DNA from: Mycolicibacterium hassiacum DSM 44199
GTDB taxonomy: Bacteria > Actinomycetota > Actinomycetes > Mycobacteriales > Mycobacteriaceae
Assembly (NCBI RefSeq): GCF_900603025.1
Contig: NZ_LR026975.1
Span: 3,348,001 to 3,412,000 of the forward strand
DNA: 64,000 nucleotides
Direction: 5' to 3'
Below the pieces are notes generated by a model that worked only from the letters and a program-made list of their open reading frames with translations, did no database searches and was not told the DNA's origin. Made by a program: the position numbers and the translations under genes. Position 1 is the first letter of the stretch. Each line of letters begins with the position of its first letter. Positions 7,908 through 15,143 of this stretch are shown piece after piece.

Positions 7908-7919
7908 TCAAGGCAGTGT
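7891..7919 (+). promoter_or_regulatory. Promoter for the acyl-CoA dehydrogenase unit
   Basis: -35 TTGACA (7891-7896), 17-bp spacer, weak -10 CAGTGT (7914-7919), then 8 nt to the ATG at 7928. This mirrors the opposite promoter and again predicts a leaderless or near-leaderless mRNA. Confidence 0.5.
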
Positions 7920-7927
7920 CTGCCACC

Positions 7928-9166
7928 ATGATCGACTTCACGATCCCCGAGGAGATTCGGGAGATCCGCGCCCGGGTCGCGGAATTCATCGACGATGTGG
8001 TCAAACCCGCCGAACAGCAGATCGGCACCCGCCCGTACTTCGACATCGTCCGCGAGTTGCAGGCCCAGGCCCGCGCCGCCGGGTTGTGGTGTCCGTTCGT
8101 TCCGGTCGAGTACGGCGGGATGGGGCTGGGGCATCTGGCGAACGCGATCGTGCAGATCGAGATCGGCCGGTCGTTCACCCATCTGGGGGCATGGGCGATG
8201 AACTGCATGGGTCCGCAGGACGCCACCATGCTCACGCTGATCGAACACGGCACCGAGGACCAGAAGCAGCGCTATCTGGTCCCGTTGGTCAACGGCGACA
8301 TCCGGATCTGCTTCTCGATGACCGAGCGGGCAGCGGGCGCCGACGCGACCGGCATGCAGACCACCGCGGTCAAGCGCGGCTCGACGTGGGTTCTCAACGG
8401 CGAGAAGTGGTTCACCTCCGGCGCGAGCATCTCGCAGGTCGCGCTGGTGATGGCCAGGACCGATCCGGACGCGCCCCGGCATCGCCGGTTCACCACCTTC
8501 CTCGTCGACCTGCCCCACCCGGGGTTCGAGATCGTGCGCAACATCCCGGTGATGGGCGAGAACGACCTGCCGCGCTTCGGCGACGAGGTGACCATGGGCC
8601 ACGCCGAGGTGCGCATCCGCGATCTCGAGGTGCCCGAGGAGAACATCCTCGGCGGCCTCGGTCAGGGTTTCGCGATGGGCCAGCACCGGCTCGGCTACGG
8701 CCGGCTGCGCCACGGCATGTGGAGCGTGGCGAAGGCGCAGGCCGCGCTGGACATGGCGACCGCCCGGGCGTGTGAACGGGTGACGTTCGGCAAGCGGCTC
8801 GCCGACCGGCAGGGCATCCTGTGGATGCTCGCCGACTGCGCCGAAAAGCTCTACGTGACAAGGCTGATGATCCTGCACCTGGCGTACAAGCTCGAACACG
8901 GGCTGGACCTGCGTCAGGAGAACTCCATCGCCAAGACCTACATCGCGCACATGCTGTGCGACGTCATCGACACCGCGATCCAGATCCACGGCTCGCTGGG
9001 TTACACCCACGACCTGCCGCTGGCCGGCTGGCTCAACGAGGCCCGGGCGAACCGGCTGGTCGACGGCCCCGACGAGGTGCACCGCTGGACCGTCGGGCGG
9101 AACCTGGTCAAGGCCTACGAGCGCGACGGCACGACCGCCGCCGCTGTCGGCGGAGATCTTTTCTAG
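7928..9166 (+). CDS. Acyl-CoA dehydrogenase family protein
   Basis: A 412-residue flavin-dependent acyl-CoA dehydrogenase covering the whole family fold: helical N-terminal domain, middle beta domain (FSMTERAAGADATG, NGEKWFTSGA) and C-terminal helices with IHGSLGYTHDLPL near the end. ATG 7928 is preferred over GTG 7916 because it follows the -10 box by 8 nt and gives the usual family N-terminus (IDFTIPEEI). It is 17 bp upstream of an SDR gene and divergent from the phosphotransferase. It probably oxidises or otherwise processes an acyl-CoA intermediate; with the kinase it resembles the ACAD11 and LvaA/LvaC pairings. Confidence 0.9.
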   Translation: MIDFTIPEEIREIRARVAEFIDDVVKPAEQQIGTRPYFDIVRELQAQARAAGLWCPFVPVEYGGMGLGHLANAIVQIEIGRSFTHLGAWAMNCMGPQDATMLTLIEHGTEDQKQRYLVPLVNGDIRICFSMTERAAGADATGMQTTAVKRGSTWVLNGEKWFTSGASISQVALVMARTDPDAPRHRRFTTFLVDLPHPGFEIVRNIPVMGENDLPRFGDEVTMGHAEVRIRDLEVPEENILGGLGQGFAMGQHRLGYGRLRHGMWSVAKAQAALDMATARACERVTFGKRLADRQGILWMLADCAEKLYVTRLMILHLAYKLEHGLDLRQENSIAKTYIAHMLCDVIDTAIQIHGSLGYTHDLPLAGWLNEARANRLVDGPDEVHRWTVGRNLVKAYERDGTTAAAVGGDLF

Positions 9167-9183
9167 GACAAGGAACACCGGGG

Positions 9184-9993
9184 ATGCGGTACGAGAACGC
9201 GACGGCGATCGTCACCGGCGGCGGTCACGGGATCGGCCGGGCCCTGGCCGAGGCGCTGGCCGGGCGCGGCGCGAACGTGGTGGTCGCCGACGTCAACATC
9301 GAACGCGCCCGCCGGGTTGCCGACCGCATCGGCGGGCTCGCGGTGCCCTGCGATGTCGGCGACCCGGACGCGGTGACCGCGCTGGTGGCGACGGCAGCGG
9401 ACCACTACGGTCCGGTCGACATCGCGGTGTCCAATGCCGGGATCACCGACCTGGGGCCGGACCTCGACAGCACGCCCGACCAGGTGCGCCGCATCGTCGA
9501 CGTGAACCTGCTCGCCCACGTGTGGATGGCGCAGGCGGTGCTGCCGTCGATGATCGACCGCGGCCACGGGGCGCTGATCCAGACCATCTCCTCGGCGGCC
9601 CTGATCACCGGGCCCTCCGGCATGGGCTACACGCTGACCAAACACGGCGCGCTCGGCTTCGCCGAGTGGGTGACGCTCAACCACTCGGCCGACGGCGTCC
9701 GGGTGGTCTGCCTGTGCCCGAACGCCGTGTACACCGGATTTCTGGGCCGCGACGAGGACCGCGAACAGGATGGGCCGACGCCGTTGGATCCGAAACTGGC
9801 CGCACTGGGCGAGGTGATCGAGCCGGAGGACTGCGCCACGTGCGCACTCGACGCCCTCGACGCCGGGCGGTTTCTGGCGCTGCCGCATCCGCGGGTCGGC
9901 GAATCCTTCGCGCGCAAGGCCGCCGACTACGACGCGTGGCTGCGCCGCACCGCTCCCCGGGTTAGGCGGATCCGGGGCCAAATAGGGGCGTAG
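9184..9993 (+). CDS. SDR family oxidoreductase
   Basis: A 269-residue SDR with TGGGHGIGRALAE at about residues 12-24, SNAG in place of the common NNAG, and catalytic YTLTK. ATG 9184 is 17 bp after the acyl-CoA dehydrogenase stop with a purine-rich site (AAGGAA) before it, so the two form one operon. It probably reduces or oxidises a hydroxy/keto acyl intermediate of the same pathway. The C-terminal part (after about residue 200) is longer than in minimal SDRs. The substrate is unknown. Confidence 0.87.
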   Translation: MRYENATAIVTGGGHGIGRALAEALAGRGANVVVADVNIERARRVADRIGGLAVPCDVGDPDAVTALVATAADHYGPVDIAVSNAGITDLGPDLDSTPDQVRRIVDVNLLAHVWMAQAVLPSMIDRGHGALIQTISSAALITGPSGMGYTLTKHGALGFAEWVTLNHSADGVRVVCLCPNAVYTGFLGRDEDREQDGPTPLDPKLAALGEVIEPEDCATCALDALDAGRFLALPHPRVGESFARKAADYDAWLRRTAPRVRRIRGQIGA

Positions 9994-10020
9994 GACCTTA
10001 TTGTGGAGTGTCCGCAGTCA

Positions 10021-10036
10021 CGTTACAGTGTAAAGG
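10021..10036 (+). promoter_or_regulatory. Palindromic operator, site A of a shared set
   Basis: CGTTACAGTGTAAAGG, with core TTACA-G-TGTAA perfectly symmetric (10023-10033). It lies 67 bp upstream of the aldehyde dehydrogenase start. Its reverse complement is almost identical to sites at 19661 and 22792, which indicates a common regulator. Confidence 0.7.
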
Positions 10037-10099
10037 CAGTCGCCGCTCACCGGTGTTGCAGCCGACAGCGAGCCACTCCGACGCGAAGGAAGGTCACCA

Positions 10100-11575
10100 A
10101 TGACGCAGACCGAATACGAGGGTCGCCTCTTCATCGACGGAGAGTTCCGGGAGGCGCGGTCTGGTCGCCGCTACAACGTCATCAATCCGGCCGACGAATC
10201 GGTCGTCGGGACCGCCGCCGACGCCGGCGCCGAGGACGTGCACGATGCGATCACCGCGGCCCGCCGCGCCGCCGACGAGACCGACTGGGGCACCGACCAC
10301 AAGTTCCGCCGGCACTGCCTCGAACAACTGCAGGAAGGCCTGCGCAGGGAAATCGACACCTTCCGGAAACTGGTGACCGCCGAAGCCGGCGTCTGCGCGG
10401 CGGTGATCCCCAGCCACGTCGACGCGATGATCGACGGGATGGACTTCTTCAACAACCTGATCACCGAGTTCCAGTGGGAAGAGGACCTGCCGCCCTACGA
10501 CTTCCTCGGCTTCACCAGCAACCGGCGCATCCGTTACGAACCGTACGGCGTGGTCGGCGCCATCACCCCGTGGAACGCGCCGTTCATGACCGCGATCTGG
10601 AAGGTGCACCACGGGCTGGCCACCGGTAACACCGTCGTGCTCAAGAGCGCACCGGACACCCCGCTCACCGCGGCCATGCTGGCCAAGGTCGCCGCCGAGC
10701 AGACCGACCTGCCACCCGGGGTGCTCAACACGATCAGCTCCGAGGACAAGGCCGCGGCCGGCGATGCGATGACCGCCGACCCGCGCATCGACCTCTACCA
10801 CTTCACCGGCTCACCCGGTGTCGGCCAGCGCATCATGGAACGGGCCGCCGACGGGATCCGCCACGTGGTGCTCGAGCTCGGCGGCAAGTCGGCGAACGTC
10901 CTGCTGCCCGACGCCGACCTGGACACGGCGTGCGGCCTCGGCGTGGCGATGTGCATGAACAGCAGCGGACAGGGCTGCGCGCTGGCGACCCGGATGGTGG
11001 TGCACGCGTCGATCTACGACGAGGTGCTGCAGCGGCTCGAGGCCATCGTGGGCAACCTGCCGTGGGGCGATCCGACCGACCCGACCAACATGGTGGGCCC
11101 GATCATCCGGCTCGAACAGCTCGAGCGCATCGAGGGCCTGGTCGACCGAGCGCGCGCGGCCGGTGCGCGGGTGCTGTGCGGCGGCAAGCGCGGCGACCGC
11201 GGCGGCAAGGGCTTCTGGTACGAGCCGACCGTCGTCGCCGATGTGGACGAGAACGCCGAGATCGCCCAGACCGAGGTGTTCGGGCCGGTGCTCGCCGTGA
11301 TCAAGTACGACGGCGACGACGACGAGGCGGTGCGGGTGGCGAACAACACACGCTACGGCCTGTCGGGTTACGTGCAGTCGCGCGACGAGGAACGCGCCTG
11401 GCGGGTGGCCCACAAGCTGCGGGCCGGCACGGTGAACATCAACGACTCGTTCTACCTGTCCCCCGACGCGCCGTTCGGCGGCTGGGGCATCAGCGGTGTC
11501 GGCGTCGAGCACGGCGTCGCCGGGTTCCGCGACTACCTGCGCATCAAGTCGATCGCCAGCCCGTACAAGGGCTGA
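10100..11575 (+). CDS. NAD(P)-dependent aldehyde dehydrogenase
   Basis: A 491-residue member of the aldehyde dehydrogenase superfamily at full family length. It has the cofactor-domain segment ITPWNAPF, the catalytic Glu in LELGGKSANV (about residue 258) and the catalytic Cys in SSGQGCA (about residue 290). It oxidises an aldehyde to the acid in the cytoplasm. A strong site (GAAGGAAGG) precedes the ATG. It heads an operon with a thioesterase (9 bp gap) and a GMC oxidoreductase (1 bp gap); the GMC enzyme could supply its aldehyde from an alcohol. Site A lies in its promoter. Confidence 0.93.
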   Translation: MTQTEYEGRLFIDGEFREARSGRRYNVINPADESVVGTAADAGAEDVHDAITAARRAADETDWGTDHKFRRHCLEQLQEGLRREIDTFRKLVTAEAGVCAAVIPSHVDAMIDGMDFFNNLITEFQWEEDLPPYDFLGFTSNRRIRYEPYGVVGAITPWNAPFMTAIWKVHHGLATGNTVVLKSAPDTPLTAAMLAKVAAEQTDLPPGVLNTISSEDKAAAGDAMTADPRIDLYHFTGSPGVGQRIMERAADGIRHVVLELGGKSANVLLPDADLDTACGLGVAMCMNSSGQGCALATRMVVHASIYDEVLQRLEAIVGNLPWGDPTDPTNMVGPIIRLEQLERIEGLVDRARAAGARVLCGGKRGDRGGKGFWYEPTVVADVDENAEIAQTEVFGPVLAVIKYDGDDDEAVRVANNTRYGLSGYVQSRDEERAWRVAHKLRAGTVNINDSFYLSPDAPFGGWGISGVGVEHGVAGFRDYLRIKSIASPYKG

Positions 11576-11584
11576 GCGCCGGCA

Positions 11585-12013
11585 GTGAGCGAGAACGACG
11601 CCCGGCCCCGGTCCGCGGGGCCGGGCACCCGACTGCGAATCGAACCCCGCTGGACCGACCTCGACCCGCAGGGTCACGTCACCAACAGCGTGTTTCTGGT
11701 GTACGCCGAGGAGGCCCGCGCCCGCTACCTGCGCGACCTGGTGCCGGGCGTGTGGAACTCGATCGTGGTAGTCCACAATTCGGTGGACTACCACGCGCCC
11801 GTGTTCGAGACCGACGTGGTCGAGATCGTCTCCTCGATCGAACGGGTCGGCACCTCCTCGCTCACCACGGTCAGCGAGATGAGCACCGCCCGCGGCCGGT
11901 GCGCGACCGTGCGCACCGTCCAGGTCGTCCTCGGCGAGGACGGCACGAAATCGCGGCCGTGGACCGAACCGGAACGCGCCGCGCTCAACGGCGCACTCGC
12001 GAAAGAAGGTTGA
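11585..12013 (+). CDS. Hotdog-fold acyl-CoA thioesterase (4HBT family)
   Basis: A 142-residue single hotdog domain of the 4-hydroxybenzoyl-CoA thioesterase type. The signature region WTDLDPQGHVTNSVFLVYAEEAR contains the Asp near the N-terminus (D-x-x-G-H-V-x-N) expected for catalysis. It would hydrolyse a short or aromatic acyl-CoA. GTG start at 11585, 9 bp after the aldehyde dehydrogenase stop and 1 bp before the next gene, so it is in the middle of a tight operon. The specific acyl group cannot be deduced. Confidence 0.85.
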   Translation: MSENDARPRSAGPGTRLRIEPRWTDLDPQGHVTNSVFLVYAEEARARYLRDLVPGVWNSIVVVHNSVDYHAPVFETDVVEIVSSIERVGTSSLTTVSEMSTARGRCATVRTVQVVLGEDGTKSRPWTEPERAALNGALAKEG

Positions 12014-12014
12014 T

Positions 12015-13610
12015 ATGGCCGACTTCGACTACATCATCGTCGGGGCGGGATCGTCGGGTTGCGTGCTGGCCAACCGACTGTCCGCCGATCCCCGTACTTC
12101 GGTGCTGCTCATCGAGTCCGGCGGCAAGGACACCAATCCACTGATCCGGATTCCCAAAGGATTCGGCAAGATCCTCGGCGACGACAAACTGACCTGGCAC
12201 TTCCCGGTGCGGCCGATCGGGCCGTCCAACAACGTCGAGGCCTGGGTGCGCGGCCGGGTGCTCGGTGGCTCCAGCGCGGTCAACGGCATGGTCTACAACC
12301 GCGGGAACCAGGCCGACTTCGACACCCTGGAGGCACTCGGCAATCCCGGCTGGGGATGGGACACCATCCTGCCCATCTACCGGCAGATCGAGAACCACGA
12401 ACTGGGTGCCGACGCCACCCGCGGCGCCGGCGGACCGCTGGACGTATCGGTCGGCCCGGTTCCCGAGGTGTGCGGCGAGTTCATCGATGCGGCAGGAAAT
12501 TTCGGCTGGTCGGTGACCAACGACCTGAACGCCACCGATGACGAGCGGATCGGACCGGCGGTGCGCACCATCAAGAACGGCCGCCGGGTCAGCACCGCGC
12601 ACGCGTTCCTGCGGCCGATCCGCAACCGCCCCAACCTGACGATCGCGACCAACACCACCGCGGAGCGGCTGCTGTTCGAGGGCGACAAGGCGGTCGGGGT
12701 CCAGGTCCGCACCGGCAGCGGCCGGGCGGAGTACTCGGCGGCGCGCGAGATCATCCTGTCGATGGGCAGCATCGCCACCCCGAAACTGTTGCAGCTGTCC
12801 GGCATCGGCGACGGCAGCGAGCTGCGCAGGCTGGGCATCGAGGTCCGGGTGGACAGCCCCAACGTCGGCCGCCGCATGCGCGAACACCGTTGTGTCGCCC
12901 TGCAGTACCGGCTGAATCGCAACCTCGGCTACAACAAGCGGCTGGCGACGGCCGCGCAGCAAACGCTTACCGGTGTGCAGTACCTGGCCACCCGCAAGGG
13001 GCCGCTGGCCTCCGGCGCCTACGACGTCGTGGGGTTCTTCAGAACCTCCCCCGACGCCGACCGCCCGGACGCGCAGCTGCTGATGGGACCGTTCTCGGCC
13101 AAACCGTTCGAGGCCGGCGGCGAACTCGGTTTGGAGCGTGAGCCCGGTATGCAGATCATCGGATACGTGCTGCGCCCGGACAGCGAAGGCAGCGTCATGA
13201 TCACCTCGGCCGACCCGGACGCGCCACTGGACATCGACCCGAACTTCTTTGCCACCGAACATGATCGCCGGATCGGCGCGGAACTGTTCCGCACCATCCG
13301 CCGGGTCATGGAGCAGTCCCCGATCGCTGATCTCGTGGTGGCCGAGACCCGCCCGGGGCCGGACGTCCAGTCCGATCAGGACATCATCGACGCGGCACTG
13401 GATCACGGCTACTGCGGCTACCACGCCGTCGGGACCTGTGCGATGGGGCCGAACGACGACGACGTCGTCGACCCGCAACTCCGGGTGCGCGGCGTGCACA
13501 ACCTGCGGGTGATGGACTGCTCGGTGATGCCGACGATGGTGTCGGGCAACCTCAACGCCCCGGCGATGGCGATGGCCTGGCACGCGGCCGACCTCATCCT
13601 GTCCGGCTAG
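12015..13610 (+). CDS. GMC-family FAD-dependent alcohol oxidoreductase
   Basis: A 531-residue glucose-methanol-choline oxidoreductase. It has the FAD motif VGAGSSGCVLANRL at about residues 8-21, the family signature around RVLGGSSAVNGMVYNRG, and the C-terminal catalytic His region YHAVGTCAMG followed by VMDCSVMP and N-APAMA. It oxidises an alcohol to an aldehyde, feeding the dehydrogenase two genes upstream. ATG 12015 has AAGAAGG before it. It is the last intact gene of this operon; a palindromic element and a P450 remnant follow. Confidence 0.93.
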   Translation: MADFDYIIVGAGSSGCVLANRLSADPRTSVLLIESGGKDTNPLIRIPKGFGKILGDDKLTWHFPVRPIGPSNNVEAWVRGRVLGGSSAVNGMVYNRGNQADFDTLEALGNPGWGWDTILPIYRQIENHELGADATRGAGGPLDVSVGPVPEVCGEFIDAAGNFGWSVTNDLNATDDERIGPAVRTIKNGRRVSTAHAFLRPIRNRPNLTIATNTTAERLLFEGDKAVGVQVRTGSGRAEYSAAREIILSMGSIATPKLLQLSGIGDGSELRRLGIEVRVDSPNVGRRMREHRCVALQYRLNRNLGYNKRLATAAQQTLTGVQYLATRKGPLASGAYDVVGFFRTSPDADRPDAQLLMGPFSAKPFEAGGELGLEREPGMQIIGYVLRPDSEGSVMITSADPDAPLDIDPNFFATEHDRRIGAELFRTIRRVMEQSPIADLVVAETRPGPDVQSDQDIIDAALDHGYCGYHAVGTCAMGPNDDDVVDPQLRVRGVHNLRVMDCSVMPTMVSGNLNAPAMAMAWHAADLILSG

Positions 13611-13623
13611 GTCCACTGCGGTT

Positions 13624-13675
13624 TCTGGACGCCACGCTGAAATGTGCAGCGCCCGGTGCGCACTCGGCGTCCAGA
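13624..13675. repeat. 52-bp palindromic element between GMC gene and P450 remnant
   Basis: Perfect 10-bp inverted repeat TCTGGACGCC (13624-13633) and GGCGTCCAGA (13666-13675) around a 32-nt loop that can itself pair in part. It starts 13 bp after the GMC stop codon and ends exactly where P450 similarity begins. It could be a terminator, or a dispersed palindrome that replaced the 5' part of the P450 gene. Confidence 0.55.
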
Positions 13676-14654
13676 TTCAACAACGACGGCCCGGAACACC
13701 TCAAGTTCCGCCGCGCCGTACTCGCCGGCCTGACTCCGAAGAACATCGAGGCGCTGGCTCCCGAGATCAAGGCCCTGGTGGACAAGCTGGTTACCGATAT
13801 GCACGCCCGTGGACCGGGCGACTTCTTCGAGATGTTCGCCGCCCCACTGCCCATCGGCGTGTTCGCCGAACTCCTCGGCCTCAGCGGCGATCTCCACCGG
13901 TTCAAGCAGCTGTCCGACGCGCTCATGGCCGAGGGCATGAACAACAGCGACGCCACCGAGTTGCTGCGCATCGTCGACGAGCTCAACGAGTACTGAACTC
14001 GCTCCGCGGCGGGCGGCGCTCGCGACCGTCGACGAACCGGGACCCGAGCATCTGGGCACGGTGGTGCCGGACGATCTGATGTCGGTGCTGCTGGTGTTCC
14101 GCACCGACGAAGGCCGGCCGCTGACCGAGTTCGAGATCAACAACTCGCTGATGAACCTGCTGTTGGCCGGCAACGAGACCACTACCTCGCTGCTGACGAA
14201 CCTGGTGTGGCGGTTGTTGGAGGATCCGTCCCGGTGGGCCGCGGTCCGCGACGACCGCAGCCTGGTCGGCCCGGCGATCGAGGAGAGCCTGCGGTTCGAC
14301 TCCCCCGTGCTCGGAATGTTCCGCACCAGCCTGCGCGAGGTCACCCTCAGCGGCACGACCATCCCCCAGAAGACCAAGATCCAGGCGAACTACGCGGCGG
14401 CCAACCGAGACCCGGTGGTGTTCACCGATCCCGATGAGTTCCGGCTGGACCGGCCGAAGGAGGAACTGCGCCGCCACATCGCGTTCGGCAAGGGCCCGCA
14501 CGTCTGCCCGGGCGCTCAGCTGTCCCGACTGGAGGCCGACATCGCGCTCAACGCGTTGCTCGACAACTTCCCGACCCTGCGGATCGACGGGCCCGGCGAA
14601 CGGATCCTCCCATTCAACTTCTGGGGCCGCCAGCGCCTACCGGTGGCGTGGTGA
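13676..14654 (+). pseudogene. Cytochrome P450 remnant, 5'-truncated and frameshifted
   Basis: P450 similarity starts abruptly at FNNDGPEHLKFRR, corresponding to roughly residue 80-90 of a normal P450; no N-terminal part exists upstream. The first frame stops at 13994-13996 after VDELNEY. Similarity resumes in another frame (ELAPRRAA onward) and runs to 14654. The I-helix AGNETTT, ExxR (EESLRF) and haem loop FGKGPHVCPG are all intact in the second part. Loss of the start plus a frameshift make a functional enzyme unlikely. An intact P450 of a different subfamily is at 21557-22750. Confidence 0.85.
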
Positions 14655-14663
14655 GCACCCCCC

Positions 14664-15143
14664 TCAGGCGGGTAGCGCCGGCGCCGGTAACTCGACTGCA
14701 CGGCCGGTCAACCCCTCCGGCCGCGCCATCGTCCTGGGCAACAACGTGCGCCGGGCGAACCGCCACCCGTCGGCGGTCCGGACGCAGACGTCGTCGTAGA
14801 CCCCCAGGAACTGAATCGGCCGACCGTCGGACCTGCGGCGGGCCCACTCGGTGATCGGGAACCGCGCGTGCGCGGTGTCGCCGTCGACGACCACCAGGCC
14901 CTGGTGCACGGTCTGAAAGATGAACTCCAGATCGGCGGTGTTGCGGGTGATGGTCTCGATGACCGCAGCCCTTCCGATCGCCGGTTCGGTTGTCGGGGTG
15001 TGTAGTTCGCCGTCCTCGGCGTAGGTCAGGCAGGCCTCGGCGATCTCGCCGCGCGACACCGCTTCGGCGTATGCGGCCGCCAGGTGCGTGATCGCGATGA
15101 CGTCACACGCCTCCTGGGCGGTCCTGGGCTCACGAATCAGCAT
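14664..15143 (-). CDS. SnoaL/NTF2-like domain protein
   Basis: A 159-residue SnoaL-like protein with an N-terminal helix ending in HLAAAYAEAVSRGEIAE and the acidic strand region LTYAEDGELHTP. ATG 15143 is chosen because similarity starts there; a longer frame only runs antisense-like through the upstream gene. It overlaps the CoA transferase 3' end by 14 bp, so the two are co-transcribed. Proteins of this fold in such clusters often act as dehydratases, hydratases or isomerases; which applies here is unknown. It ends 9 bp from the P450 remnant, in convergent orientation. Confidence 0.78.
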   Translation of the reverse strand: MLIREPRTAQEACDVIAITHLAAAYAEAVSRGEIAEACLTYAEDGELHTPTTEPAIGRAAVIETITRNTADLEFIFQTVHQGLVVVDGDTAHARFPITEWARRRSDGRPIQFLGVYDDVCVRTADGWRFARRTLLPRTMARPEGLTGRAVELPAPALPA

